From assembly GCA_007118805.1 (NCBI GenBank), contig SKQW01000177.1, positions 1-50,708 of the forward strand: DNA of 50,708 nucleotides, read 5' to 3'. This stretch comes from Rhodobiaceae bacterium. GTDB taxonomy: Bacteria; Pseudomonadota; Alphaproteobacteria; Rhizobiales; Tepidamorphaceae. Position numbers and translations under genes: made by a program. Shown piece after piece: positions 1 through 9,012 of this stretch. The stretch's first letter is position 1. The number at the start of each line of letters is the position of its first letter. Below the pieces are notes generated by a model, which searched no databases, was not told where the DNA came from, and was given only the letters and a program-made list of their open reading frames with translations.

Positions 1-678
1 CAGAAGGGCACTCAGGCCGCGGCTGCCGTCAAGCCCGGCGGCCCAGGGGGCGGTCGAGAGAAGCGCGGCCGGCCTTGCCTCCAGCACAAGGCCGCCATAA
101 ACCCCGGCCGTAAGCGCGGTCGCGAAGATGCCGGCAAACGCTGTCCGGACCAGCACGCCGACATAGGCACCGGCAGGCGAAACGCGCGCCACGGCAACGA
201 GATAGAACGCGCCGCCGGCAGCGATGAACAGGGCGAGTATCTGCACAATGCGCGCCAGGCTCGCCAGCACGCGCCAGGCTGTGCCGGCGGTCTCGTCCGG
301 CGCGGCGATGGCCGTCCCGGTCTCGGCGCCCAGCGAGAAGGTGACGGTTCCGCCAACCGGATGACCATCGAGCGAGCGCACGCGAAAGCTGACGAGATGG
401 GTTCCATCGTCCAGCGAGTCGGGCAGCGCAATGCGTAGGTCATGGTTCTCGGCGCGCACGGCATCGGTTCCTGCAACGGTCTCGCCGGCCGGACCAAGCA
501 CCTGGATGCGGATCGGTGACACCGGCTCATTGAAGACCAGCACGACCTCGCGCGGCGCCGCGTCCAATATCGCGCCGTCCTCGGGCGTGGTGTCGAGGAG
601 GACGGCATGCGCCAGCACCACGACCGGCGTGGCCAGAAGGACCGCAAGGCCCACCAGACTGGCAATCCAATAGCGCAT
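1..678 (-). CDS. CopC-CopD type copper resistance protein (3' part beyond window)
   Basis: This is a periplasmic copper-binding CopC domain fused to the start of a CopD-like membrane part. The minus frame is open from the ATG at 678 to base 1, giving 226 codons without a stop, so the C-terminus lies outside the window. A signal peptide (about residues 1-23) ends before HAVLLDTTPEDGA, where the mature N-terminal His is the usual CopC copper ligand. The second ligand motif, DGHPVGG, lies near residue 120, and membrane segments begin near residue 150. A second in-frame ATG at 684 is equally possible, and neither has a clear ribosome site. It follows the YcnI-like gene by 57 bases on the same strand, which suggests a copper operon. 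Family assignment is firm; import versus resistance is not decided. Confidence 0.85.
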   Translation of the reverse strand, partial: MRYWIASLVGLAVLLATPVVVLAHAVLLDTTPEDGAILDAAPREVVLVFNEPVSPIRIQVLGPAGETVAGTDAVRAENHDLRIALPDSLDDGTHLVSFRVRSLDGHPVGGTVTFSLGAETGTAIAAPDETAGTAWRVLASLARIVQILALFIAAGGAFYLVAVARVSPAGAYVGVLVRTAFAGIFATALTAGVYGGLVLEARPAALLSTAPWAAGLDGSRGLSALL

Positions 679-735
679 GGTCATTGCCGCGTTGGGGTGC
701 GGAGCCGTTGCCGGGGCGCTGGCTCCGCGCTGGCT

Positions 736-1290
736 TCAGTCGCCGTGGCTGTGCCCATTGCCGCCGCTATTGATCAGGCGAAGGGCCGGGGCCGGTTCGT
801 CATAGTCATGCGCCGAGCGGCCTTCCTCGGGGATCTCGATCCAGCGATGGACGCCCTCCTCGCACACCTGCACGGCTGGGAAGTGTAGGACCGTATCCGG
901 CGCATCGGGCAGCCGGACGCGCATGGCGAACTCGTCATAATGCGCGTCGAGCAAATGCCCGTCCGTCCAGTGCACCTCGCGGACCGTCTCCGTGACCATG
1001 TTGCCATGGCCGGCGTCGACCGGCTCATCCAGGGTCTCGATGACGGTGTCGACCGCCCAGCCGGGCTTGGGCTGGGGTCGGACGTCAACGACGCCGTCCG
1101 GGATCTGCACGCGAACGGCGGTGGTAGCCGCGCCGCTGCAGCCATGGGGGATACGAAGGACCACCTTGTGATAGCTGCCGGCCACGGCCTCGCTGGATTC
1201 GAGTGTCACATGCGCCGATGCCGGAATGGCTATGGCGGTGACTGCAACGGCGGCGGCCGCCGCCCCGCGGAAATAGGGGATTGCACGCAT
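736..1290 (-). CDS. YcnI-like (DUF1775) copper-associated periplasmic protein
   Basis: The 184-residue product has a signal peptide ending in PASA, directly followed by HVTLESSEAVAGSYHKV. The mature N-terminal His, the RIPHGCSGAATTAVRV motif and the KPGW motif are typical of the YcnI/DUF1775 family. Those proteins bind copper through the N-terminal His and are usually found beside copC/copD. The C-terminus ends in a His/Gly stretch (NGHSHGD) that could bind metal. I chose the ATG at 1290 because AGGAGA lies about seven bases upstream; the longer frame to 1362 has no such site. It sits between the DUF2946 gene and the CopC-CopD gene on the same strand, so it probably belongs to the same copper transcript. 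Confidence 0.88.
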   Translation of the reverse strand: MRAIPYFRGAAAAAVAVTAIAIPASAHVTLESSEAVAGSYHKVVLRIPHGCSGAATTAVRVQIPDGVVDVRPQPKPGWAVDTVIETLDEPVDAGHGNMVTETVREVHWTDGHLLDAHYDEFAMRVRLPDAPDTVLHFPAVQVCEEGVHRWIEIPEEGRSAHDYDEPAPALRLINSGGNGHSHGD

Positions 1291-1371
1291 TTGCGTTTCT
1301 CCTGAAGGCTTGCGGATTGTGCGAATGACGGCCCGGCGGCGAAATCCGGCCGGGCCGGTCACGGTTTTCCG

Positions 1372-1806
1372 TCAGCTCAGCAGGGGTGGTGCGCGCGGCG
1401 GGGCATGGCTGTAGTCACGGGGGTGGGTTGCGACGGCCCGGGCGGCCGGCCCGAACACTGGGCCGGCTGTTGGCTCAAGGTGCGGCACTGGGCCATGGGG
1501 CGGCGCCAGCACGCTAACGCTCTTGACCAGATTGCACACCGGGCATTCATGCAGCGCGGTGTCGCCATGGTGTCCGTGCCCGCCGCCGTCCTGCGCCCCG
1601 GCGTCATTGGTCGGCCCGTGCGCGGCGTGCGCCCCGTCATGCGCGTGCGAAGCGTGATGGGCGTGGACCCACTGCGTGCCGTGCTTTGTCGCGGCTGCAA
1701 CGGTGTGGGCGGCGATGGGAAGCGCGGCCTGCAGCACCAGGGCAAGCACGCCGAGCAGCGCCATCACGCGTCTGCGATGTCTCTGTTCGGTTGCGATCCG
1801 TGCCAT
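1372..1806 (-). CDS. DUF2946-like His-rich membrane-anchored protein
   Basis: The 144-residue protein has an N-terminal hydrophobic helix (about residues 14-34, MALLGVLALVLQAALPIAAH). A long His-rich stretch follows (HAHHASHAHDGAHAAH), then a CPVC motif near residue 90. This architecture fits the DUF2946 family, which commonly accompanies copper genes. The His-rich region and the Cys pair suggest metal binding, but no biochemical role is established. It is the first gene of the minus-strand copper cluster, ending 81 bases before the YcnI-like start. The opposite strand also has a long open frame, but that frame has no family features and I treat it as a shadow. Confidence 0.75.
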   Translation of the reverse strand: MARIATEQRHRRRVMALLGVLALVLQAALPIAAHTVAAATKHGTQWVHAHHASHAHDGAHAAHGPTNDAGAQDGGGHGHHGDTALHECPVCNLVKSVSVLAPPHGPVPHLEPTAGPVFGPAARAVATHPRDYSHAPPRAPPLLS

Positions 1807-2002
1807 GGCCGTCCAAGGCGTCAGTTCCGAGAGCTTGACGCTAGTGGAACGCGGCGCGCCAGTCGAGACGATTGTGGCAGCCTTCGAGCGTCGTCCCGGT
1901 TGACCGGAGATCGTCGCTGCCAGTGTAAATCGTGCCTTGCCGAAAAAGCGAAATCTTTACGTTTCCGCGCTAGGGTTCCCGAAAACGGGAGACCTTTTGT
2001 TC

Positions 2003-2587
2003 ATGCGTATCGCTCTCGTCATCGCCTTTGCCCTCGTGGTCGGCGCCTGCGCGACGCCGCCGCCGTCCCACACCGCCAATGTGTGCGCGATCTTCAGCGA
2101 GAAGGGTGGGCTGTTCAACAATTGGTACCGGGTTGCCAAGAGCACCGAACGCGAATTCGGGGTGCCGGTGCCGATCCTCATGGCCACCATCAAGACCGAG
2201 TCCAACTTCCGCGCCAACGCCCGGCCGCCCCGCCAGAAGCTGTTCGGCGTTATTCCCTGGAAACGCGCTTCCTCGGCCTATGGCTACTCCCAGGCTCTCG
2301 ACGGCACCTGGGATTGGTATCGCCGCGCCACGGGGCGAACTTCGGCGCGGCGCACCAGCTTCTCGGACTCCATTCACTTCGTCGGCTGGTACCACTACCA
2401 GAGCCACCGCCGGAACAGGGTCGCCCTCAACGACGCCTATCGGCTCTATCTGAATTATTATGCCGGCCACGCGGGATTTAAGCGCGGGGTCTGGCGTCAG
2501 CGCCCGGAGATGCAGCGCGCCGCCCGGCGCAAGGCGAACATTGCCCAGCGCTATGCTCAGCAGATGCAAGCCTGCGGGATCTCCTAA
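2003..2587 (+). CDS. SLT-like lytic transglycosylase lipoprotein
   Basis: The 194-residue protein begins with a lipoprotein signal peptide ending in VVGAC, with Cys16 as the likely lipidation site. The body matches soluble-lytic-transglycosylase-like lipoproteins: ILMATIKTESNF carries the candidate catalytic Glu, followed by AYGYSQALDGTW and YLNYYAGH. Such enzymes cleave the glycan strands of peptidoglycan. The ATG at 2003 was preferred over the upstream frame start (1937) because the signal peptide begins there and a GGGAGA site lies about ten bases ahead. It is divergent from the copper cluster and 81 bases upstream of crcB. Confidence 0.85.
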   Translation: MRIALVIAFALVVGACATPPPSHTANVCAIFSEKGGLFNNWYRVAKSTEREFGVPVPILMATIKTESNFRANARPPRQKLFGVIPWKRASSAYGYSQALDGTWDWYRRATGRTSARRTSFSDSIHFVGWYHYQSHRRNRVALNDAYRLYLNYYAGHAGFKRGVWRQRPEMQRAARRKANIAQRYAQQMQACGIS

Positions 2588-2668
2588 GCGGACTGACCGG
2601 CCGTCTTGGCAGGAGGCGCGGCTTGGCGATTGCCCGCCCGTGAGAGCGGCTGAACGGGGAAGGGCTAA

Positions 2669-3073
2669 TTGAGCGATCTGCTCCACCTCCTCGTCGTTGC
2701 GCTCGGCGGTGCCTTGGGCGGGATCGGCCGCTTCTGGGTGTCAGCCGTGGTGGCGCGCCGCTTCGGCGAGCGCTTTCCCTGGGGCACGCTCGTTGTCAAC
2801 GTCAGCGGTGCGGCGGCCATCGGGGTGCTGGCGGGCGCCATGCTCGCGGGCGGCGCCGGCTTCGACCCGGCGAGTGCGCCCGCCTGGTCGGGGCTCGCCA
2901 TCGGTGTATTCGGCAGTTACACCACCGTTTCCGCCTTTTCATTGCAGACACTGACCCTGATTCAGAAGCGCGAACCGGTTCGGGCGGCCGGCAATGTGGT
3001 CGCGTCCCTGGTGCTCTGCCTTTCGGCGGCGGGGGCGGGATGGGTCGCCGCCGCTCACCAGTTTGGCGGGTGA
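2669..3073 (+). CDS. crcB: Fluoride exporter CrcB/Fluc, first copy
   Basis: The 134-residue membrane protein has four predicted helices and Fluc family motifs: GGALGGIGRFW near the N-terminus, PWGTLVVNVSG in the middle, and GVFGSYTTVSAFS as the TTxSxF pore motif. These proteins form dual-topology dimers that expel fluoride. The start is TTG at 2669, preceded by GGGGAAGGG about five bases upstream. The second copy begins eight bases after this stop. Two diverged copies side by side usually mean a heterodimeric channel, as known for CrcB1/CrcB2 in some bacteria. I found no convincing fluoride riboswitch in the 81 bases upstream. Confidence 0.92.
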   Translation: MSDLLHLLVVALGGALGGIGRFWVSAVVARRFGERFPWGTLVVNVSGAAAIGVLAGAMLAGGAGFDPASAPAWSGLAIGVFGSYTTVSAFSLQTLTLIQKREPVRAAGNVVASLVLCLSAAGAGWVAAAHQFGG

Positions 3074-3081
3074 GGCGCGAG

Positions 3082-3504
3082 ATGCCGGCTCGCCTCTATC
3101 TTGCCGTGGGCGCCGGCAGCGCGTTCGGCGCGCTGGCTCGCTATCTCCTTTCGCTCGGGATGCTGTCGCTGCTGGGGCCGGCCTTTCCATGGGGAACGCT
3201 TGCCGCCAATACCGCCGGTTCGTTTGTCATGGGCCTTTATGTCGCTGTGTCCGAGCCGGGCTGCAGGTTCGCCGCCGCGCAGGCTACCCGCGTTTTCGTG
3301 GTCGCGGGGTTCTGCGGCGGTTTCACCACCTTCTCGATCTTCAGCCTCGAAACGCTGGCGCTGGCCAGGGCGGGCACGCCGGGCCTGGCGGGGCTTTATG
3401 TCGGCGTTTCGCTGGGCTTATGGATGCTCGCCGTCTGGCTGGGCCATTGCCTTGGCGCGCGGATCGACGCTTCAGCGCGGCGCCATTCTGCGGCGCCTGA
3501 TTGA
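3082..3504 (+). CDS. crcB: Fluoride exporter CrcB/Fluc, second copy
   Basis: The 140-residue second Fluc subunit has GSAFGALARYLLS, PWGTLAANTAGSF and GFCGGFTTFSIFSLET, the last being closer to the family consensus than in the first copy. Four hydrophobic helices are visible. The ATG at 3082 fits the conserved N-terminus and lies eight bases after the first copy's stop, so translation is likely coupled. An in-frame start at 3040 would overlap the first gene and add a non-conserved basic stretch. Differences between the copies in the pore motif suggest complementary roles in a heterodimer; this is inference. Confidence 0.92.
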   Translation: MPARLYLAVGAGSAFGALARYLLSLGMLSLLGPAFPWGTLAANTAGSFVMGLYVAVSEPGCRFAAAQATRVFVVAGFCGGFTTFSIFSLETLALARAGTPGLAGLYVGVSLGLWMLAVWLGHCLGARIDASARRHSAAPD

Positions 3505-3557
3505 ATCCGGTACGGGGCGTGTCGGGCCAGCCGTGCCGCTCCCGCTTTCGACACCGC

Positions 3558-6203
3558 TCACACGCCGAGGCTGCGCTCGACGATGTCAGAGACGTCCCGC
3601 GACAGGCCGTCCTGATCGGCGATGCGGCGCAATTCGGCCTGCGCCTTCTTGCGCCGCACCGGCTCTAGGACCCGCCATGTCTTGAAGGCCGACAGCAGCC
3701 TTGCGGCGACCTGCGGATTGCGCCGGTCAAGTTCAAGCACCACCTCGCCCACTAGGCGATAGCCCTGGCCGTCGCGGCGATTGAACTGGGTCGGGTTGGA
3801 GGCCGCGAAGGCGCCGATCAGGGCCCGCAGCCGGTTCGGGTTGGACAGCGAGAAGGCCGGATGTGCCATTAGCTTGCGCACCCGCTCCACGGTGTCGTCG
3901 CGCGGAATGGCCGCTTGCAGGGCGAGCCATTTGTCGAGCACCAGCGGGTCGTCCTGGTGTCGCCTGTGAAAATCCTCAAGCGCACTTTCAGCCTCTATTG
4001 CCGCGTGACGGGTCAAGGCACTCAGCGCGGCCATTCGGTCGGTCATGTTGTCGGCGCTGTGGTAATGGTCCAATGCGCGGGCTGTCGCTTCCGGGGTGGG
4101 CACCGCCGTAAGCAGCGTCAGCGCGGCATTCCTGAGCGCCCGGCGGGCCGCGCTCTGCGGATCGGGGGTGTAGATCTCGGGGGCAGGGGCGGCATAGAGC
4201 GCCTCCAGCGTCGTCGACATGCGTTGCCCGAGTGACTCGCGAAGCCACGAATCGGCGGCATGGATTGCGTCGGGATCGACGTCCTCGCCGATCTCCTGGG
4301 CGATGGTGGCTTCCGAGGGCGGCTGCAGCATCTGGGCGCGGAAGGCGGGGTCGAGGCTGCTGTCGCCGGCGGTGGTGGCGAGCGCCTCGGCCAGCCCGTC
4401 GAGGAAAGCCGGTTGCCGGCCTGCCGCCAGATCGGCCTGGGCCTCGACCAGCAGGGTGGTCGTGAGTTGCTGGGCAGTCTGCCAGCGGTTGAACAGATCG
4501 CTGTCGCTGCGGGCCAGAAAAAGCCGATCTTCGGCGCTGAGCTGAAGATCGAGCCGGACCGGCGCAGAGAAGCCGCGCAGCAGTGAAGGGACGGGGCGCT
4601 CGGTCAGGTTCTCGAAGACGATGGTCTGACGCCCGGCGTTGAGTTCGATGACGCCATCGCGGATCGGCGTATTGGAGGATGCCACGGCCGGCAGGTCCGA
4701 TCCGTCGGCCCCGACCAGACCGAAGGCGATGGGAATGGTCATCGCTTCCTTGGTGGGCTGGCCGGGCGTCGCCGGGCAGGTCTGTTCCAGACTGATCTCG
4801 TAGCGGCCCTTTGCGGGATCAAAATGCGTGCTGGCGGCAAGGTGCGGCGTCCCCGCTTGCGAATACCACAGGCGGAACTGGGTGAGGTCCCGGCCCGACG
4901 CGTCTTCGAAGCAGGCGAGAAACTCCTCCACCGTCGCGGCGGTGCTGTCATGGCGCGCAAAGAACATGTCCATTCCGGCGCGAAAGGCGGCCGGGCCGAT
5001 CAGCAGGCGCAGCATGCGGACGATCTCGGCCCCTTTCTCATAGACAGTTGCAGTGTAGAAATTATTGATTTCGCTGTAGGACTCCGGGCGCACCGGATGC
5101 GCCAGCGGCCCCGCATCCTCGACGAACTGGTGATTGCGCAACAGGCGCACATCGGCGATCCGCTTGACCGCGCGCGAGCGCAGATCGCTGGTGAACTCCT
5201 GGTCGCGGAACACGGTCAGCCCTTCCTTGAGGCAGAGCTGGAACCAGTCCCGGCAGGTGATCCGGTTGCCGGTCCAGTTGTGGAAGTATTCGTGGGCGAT
5301 CACCGCTTCGATATGGGCGTAGTCGGCGTCGGTCGCGGTCTCGGGGCTGGCGAGGATGTATTTGTCGTTGAAGATGTTGAGCCCCTTGTTCTCCATCGCC
5401 CCCATGTTGAAATCGGAGACGGCGACGATGTTGAACATGTCGAGGTCGTATTCCCTCCCGAAGGCCGTCTCGTCCCATTTCATTGCGCGCTTGAGCGCCT
5501 CCATGGCGTAGCGGGCGCGGGTCTCCTTGCCCGGCTCGATATGGATCGCGAGCGCGACGCGGCGCCCCGACATGGTGGTGAACTCGTCCCGGATCGCGCC
5601 GAGCTCGCCGCCGACCAGCGCAAACAGGTAGGCGGGCTTTGGGTGCGGGTCGTGCCAGACCGTATAATGGCGGTCGGCGTTCGGCAGGTCGCCGGCCGAC
5701 ACCAGGTTCCCGTTGCCCAGCAGCACCGGTGCGTCCGTTTTCCGCGCCTCGATCCGGGTCGTATAAACTGAGAGCACGTCCGGCCGATCGGGGAAATAGG
5801 TGATGCGCCGGAAGCCTTCCGCCTCGCATTGCGTGCAGTAGATGCCGTTTGAGCGGTAGAGGCCCATCAGCCGCGTATTGGCGCTCGGGTTGAGAATGGT
5901 CACCAGTTCGAGCTCGAACGGCACCTCCGGCGCATCCGCGATGGTCAGCGCGCGGTCCGAGACCACATAGTCGGAGCGCGGCAACGGCATGCCGTCGAGG
6001 GTGATGGCGGCGAGCTTCAGCTCCTCGCCATTGAGCACCAGCGTGTCGGCATGCGGGCGCGCCGGGTTCTGCCGGATCTTGAGCCGCGCGCGCACCTGGG
6101 TCTGCTCGGGCTCGAGCCGGATATCGAGGTCGACCCGGTCCACCAGGAAGGGCGGGGGCCGATAGTCCTCGAGACGCACACGCGGAAGGGTATCGCCGGT
6201 CAT
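3558..6203 (-). CDS. pepN: Aminopeptidase N (M1 zinc metallopeptidase)
   Basis: The 881-residue enzyme is of the usual PepN length and removes N-terminal amino acids from peptides in the cytoplasm. The exopeptidase motif GAMEN lies near residue 266. The zinc motif HEYFH is near residue 303, and the third ligand Glu is in LKEGLTVF about 19 residues later. The long helical C-terminal part of the proteobacterial PepN type is intact. I placed the start at the ATG at 6203 because AGGAGGAG lies just upstream; the frame continues to 6341 but that segment is non-conserved and low in complexity. It is transcribed away from the dehydrogenase gene at 6463, sharing an intergenic region of about 260 bases. 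Confidence 0.96.
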   Translation of the reverse strand: MTGDTLPRVRLEDYRPPPFLVDRVDLDIRLEPEQTQVRARLKIRQNPARPHADTLVLNGEELKLAAITLDGMPLPRSDYVVSDRALTIADAPEVPFELELVTILNPSANTRLMGLYRSNGIYCTQCEAEGFRRITYFPDRPDVLSVYTTRIEARKTDAPVLLGNGNLVSAGDLPNADRHYTVWHDPHPKPAYLFALVGGELGAIRDEFTTMSGRRVALAIHIEPGKETRARYAMEALKRAMKWDETAFGREYDLDMFNIVAVSDFNMGAMENKGLNIFNDKYILASPETATDADYAHIEAVIAHEYFHNWTGNRITCRDWFQLCLKEGLTVFRDQEFTSDLRSRAVKRIADVRLLRNHQFVEDAGPLAHPVRPESYSEINNFYTATVYEKGAEIVRMLRLLIGPAAFRAGMDMFFARHDSTAATVEEFLACFEDASGRDLTQFRLWYSQAGTPHLAASTHFDPAKGRYEISLEQTCPATPGQPTKEAMTIPIAFGLVGADGSDLPAVASSNTPIRDGVIELNAGRQTIVFENLTERPVPSLLRGFSAPVRLDLQLSAEDRLFLARSDSDLFNRWQTAQQLTTTLLVEAQADLAAGRQPAFLDGLAEALATTAGDSSLDPAFRAQMLQPPSEATIAQEIGEDVDPDAIHAADSWLRESLGQRMSTTLEALYAAPAPEIYTPDPQSAARRALRNAALTLLTAVPTPEATARALDHYHSADNMTDRMAALSALTRHAAIEAESALEDFHRRHQDDPLVLDKWLALQAAIPRDDTVERVRKLMAHPAFSLSNPNRLRALIGAFAASNPTQFNRRDGQGYRLVGEVVLELDRRNPQVAARLLSAFKTWRVLEPVRRKKAQAELRRIADQDGLSRDVSDIVERSLGV

Positions 6204-6462
6204 CTCTCCTCCTGGCTGGGGCCGGGCGGAGGGCAGACTTAGCTCGGACGGGCCGCCTTTGCCAGCCCCCGAAAAAGGGTTGGCCGGTCGTGGTCCGGCG
6301 GCCGCGCCGGGCCTGTCGCAGTGCCGGGATGGCGGTGGCAAGACAGTGGATGTCGTGCCCCGATCAGACCGCGCCGCGCGGGCAGGCTAGTAGGTCGTTC
6401 GGAGACTTGGCGTCAATGCGGGCGCGCCGGCGCGGGCGCCCCGGTCGATCGAGGACGATCCG

Positions 6463-8973
6463 ATGAAGTCACATGCCCGGGCGGTGGTGATCGGCGGCGG
6501 GGTGGTGGGTGTTTCCACCCTCTATCATCTGGTGAAGAAGGGGTGGTCCGATGTGATGCTCGTGGAGCGCAAGGAGCTGACCTCCGGCTCGACCTGGCAT
6601 GCCGCGGGCCTGCTGCCGCTCTTCAACATGAGCTATTCGGTCGGCCAGATCCACAAATACTCGGTCCGGCTCTATGGCGAGCTCGAAGCCGAGACCGGTC
6701 AGCATGTCGGGTTTGCCCGCTGCTCCAATATCCGGCTCGCCCGCACCGCCGACCGCATGGACGAGTTCCACTACTATGCCGGCGTTGCAAAGACCATCGG
6801 CGTCAACGTCAACTGGCTCACCCCGGCGGAGCTCCGGGAGATTTGGCCGCTGTGCAATACCGACGGTATCCTGGGCGCGATCCAGCATCCCGACGACGGC
6901 TACGTCCAGCCGGCCGACCTCACCCAGGCGCTGGCCAAGGGCGCGCGCGCCGGCGGGGCGCAGATCCATCGCAACACCGCCGTCATCGCCATCGAGCAGA
7001 CAGCCGGCGGCGAGTGGCTGGTCAAGACCGACAAGGGCGACATAATCGCCGAGCATGTGATCTCGGCCAGCGGCAATTTTGCGCGCAAGACCGGCGCCAT
7101 GGTCGGGCTCGACGTGCCGGTGATCCCGGTCGAACACCAGTATATCGTCACCGAGCCGCACCCCGAGATCCTCGCGCGCAAGCGTCAGGGGCTGCCCGAG
7201 ATGGGCGTGCTACGCGAGTCGGATTCCTCCTGGTACATGCGCGAGGAGGCCGGCGGGCTCCTGCTCGGGCCCTATGAGGTGGGCGCGCCGTGCTGCTATC
7301 TCGATGGGCCCGGCGACGACAGCGAATACGAGCTCTTCCAGGAGGACATCGAGCGCCTGATGCCGCATATCGAGGCGGCCATCGAGCGCGTGCCCGCCTT
7401 CGGCGAGGTGGGCGTCAAGCAGGTCTATAACGGCGCCATCGCTTATACTCCCGACGGCTCGCCGATCATCGGCCCGGCCTGGGGCCTCAGGAACTTCTGG
7501 TTCAACGAGGGCCACTCCTTCGGCGTCACCGCGGCCGGCGGCGCCGGCTGGCAGCTCGCCGAGTGGATCGTCGAGGGCGAGCCGACCATCGACATGATGG
7601 GCGTCGACCCGCGCCGCTTCGGCCCCTATGCCTCACGCGGCTACCTCAAGGCCAAGAACGAGGAGGCCTACGCCAACGTCTTCACCGTCCACTATCCGGA
7701 CGAGGAGCGCCCCGCCGCGCGGCCGCTCAAGCGCGCGCCCTGCTATGGCCGCATGGCGGATCTCGGCGCCGTCTTCGGCACGGTCTATGGCTGGGAGCGG
7801 CCCAACTGGTTCGCGCCCGAGGGCTATGTGGTGCCGGCCGGGGAGCTCGACGTCGACGATGTCATCACCCGGCACAATCACCCCCCGGCCGACCATTCCG
7901 GGCGCATCCGCGAGCGCTGGTCATTCCGCCGCTCCAACTATTTCGACTTCGTGGGCAGCGAGTGCCGCCATGTCCATCAGGCGGTCGGGCTGCTCGACAT
8001 GTCGGCCTTCGCCAAGTGCGTGGTCAGTGGGCCGGGCGCCGAAGCGTGGCTGGATTCGCTCGTTGCCAACCGGATCCCGAAGAAGATCGGCCGCGTCAAT
8101 CTCTGCCACATGCTGTCCCACAATGGCGGCGTGCGCTCGGAGTTCACGATCTATCGGACCGGCCCGCAGAGCTTCTATCTCGTCTCGGCGGGCGCCTTCG
8201 AGCGCCATGATCACGACTATCTCGAAAAGCGCATGCCGCGCGATGGAAGCGTGCGGTTGCAGCCGGTCACCGCGCAGATCGGCGTCCTGGTGCTGGCCGG
8301 CCCTGAGGCGCGCGCACTGCTCCAGAAGCTGACCGACGCCGATCTGTCCAATGAGGCCTTCCCTTGGTTGACCGGCAAGCGGATCAATGTCGGCCACGCC
8401 ATGGCCGATGCGCTCCGGGTCAACTTTGTCGGTGAGCTCGGCTGGGAGCTGCACCACCCGATCGAGATGCAGACCACCATCTTCGACCTGCTGATGGAAG
8501 CCGGCCGCGAATTCGACATCCGCCCCTTCGGCATTCGCGCGATGGACGCCATGCGCATCGAGAAATCCTACCGGCTGATCCCGCGCGAATTGTCGATCGA
8601 ATACGCGGCCCTGGAATCCGGCCTGGACCGCTTCGTCCACCTCAACAAGGGCACTTTCATCGGCCGCGATGCGCTGGTCGAATGGCAGCAGCAGGGCTTC
8701 CGCAACCGCTTCGTGACGCTCGAGGTTCACGATGCGGAGACGGCCGATGCCCGCGGCAACGAGGCGGTGTGGAAGGAGGGCGAGCTGGTTGGCCGCTGCA
8801 CCTCGGGCGGCTTCGGCTGGCGGCTCGACAAGTCCCTGGCGCTCGCCATGGTGCGGCCGGAGCTGGGCGAACTCGGCAGCGAGCTGGAAGTTCAGATCCT
8901 CGGGCGGAACCACCCGGCCACCGTCATTGTCGAATCGCCGTTCGATCCGGAGAACTCTCGGTTGAGAGCGTGA
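6463..8973 (+). CDS. Dimethylglycine/sarcosine dehydrogenase-like FAD enzyme with GcvT domain
   Basis: The 836-residue protein has an N-terminal FAD oxidoreductase domain (residues about 1-390). It contains the dinucleotide-binding VVIGGGVVGVSTLYH and the motif GSTWHAAGLL, whose His is the covalent flavin site in dimethylglycine dehydrogenases. The second half (about 470-830) is a glycine-cleavage T-protein/folate-binding fold, with GELGWELHHP and an IRAMDAMRIEKSYR segment. Such enzymes oxidatively demethylate N-methylglycines and pass the one-carbon unit to tetrahydrofolate. No betaine or folate genes are adjacent, so the precise substrate is unknown. The ATG at 6463 is preceded by GAGGAC. 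A strong hairpin follows the stop. Confidence 0.88.
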   Translation: MKSHARAVVIGGGVVGVSTLYHLVKKGWSDVMLVERKELTSGSTWHAAGLLPLFNMSYSVGQIHKYSVRLYGELEAETGQHVGFARCSNIRLARTADRMDEFHYYAGVAKTIGVNVNWLTPAELREIWPLCNTDGILGAIQHPDDGYVQPADLTQALAKGARAGGAQIHRNTAVIAIEQTAGGEWLVKTDKGDIIAEHVISASGNFARKTGAMVGLDVPVIPVEHQYIVTEPHPEILARKRQGLPEMGVLRESDSSWYMREEAGGLLLGPYEVGAPCCYLDGPGDDSEYELFQEDIERLMPHIEAAIERVPAFGEVGVKQVYNGAIAYTPDGSPIIGPAWGLRNFWFNEGHSFGVTAAGGAGWQLAEWIVEGEPTIDMMGVDPRRFGPYASRGYLKAKNEEAYANVFTVHYPDEERPAARPLKRAPCYGRMADLGAVFGTVYGWERPNWFAPEGYVVPAGELDVDDVITRHNHPPADHSGRIRERWSFRRSNYFDFVGSECRHVHQAVGLLDMSAFAKCVVSGPGAEAWLDSLVANRIPKKIGRVNLCHMLSHNGGVRSEFTIYRTGPQSFYLVSAGAFERHDHDYLEKRMPRDGSVRLQPVTAQIGVLVLAGPEARALLQKLTDADLSNEAFPWLTGKRINVGHAMADALRVNFVGELGWELHHPIEMQTTIFDLLMEAGREFDIRPFGIRAMDAMRIEKSYRLIPRELSIEYAALESGLDRFVHLNKGTFIGRDALVEWQQQGFRNRFVTLEVHDAETADARGNEAVWKEGELVGRCTSGGFGWRLDKSLALAMVRPELGELGSELEVQILGRNHPATVIVESPFDPENSRLRA

Positions 8974-8978
8974 CCCAT

Positions 8979-9012
8979 TGCGCGGAGATCGCCCGTGGGC
9001 GACCTCCGCGCA
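8979..9012 (+). terminator. Long GC-rich hairpin after the dehydrogenase gene
   Basis: Nested perfect arms lie five bases after the stop codon: TGCGCGGAG (8979-8987) pairs with CTCCGCGCA (9004-9012), and TCGCCC (8989-8994) pairs with GGGCGA (8997-9002) around a two-base loop, with one A/C mismatch between them. There is no T tract, so this may be a transcript-end stabilising structure or a factor-assisted terminator rather than a classical intrinsic one. Confidence 0.6.

Noticed and set aside
1405-2481. A 358-codon plus-strand open frame across the DUF2946 gene and the transglycosylase
   Set aside because: It spans two well-supported genes in other frames and reads as a low-complexity Arg/Gly-rich shadow.
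2588-2668. Possible fluoride riboswitch upstream of the crcB genes, because of GGCGATTGCCCGCC
   Set aside because: The conserved GGCGAUGG loop and the UGAUG segment of the motif are missing and the pseudoknot pairing is imperfect.
4824-5771. A 315-codon plus-strand open frame over pepN
   Set aside because: It is antisense to the catalytic region of aminopeptidase N; no independent support.
6204-6341. A 46-residue N-terminal extension of PepN
   Set aside because: The extension is Pro/Gly/Arg-rich and non-conserved, while the ATG at 6203 has a strong AGGAGGAG site.
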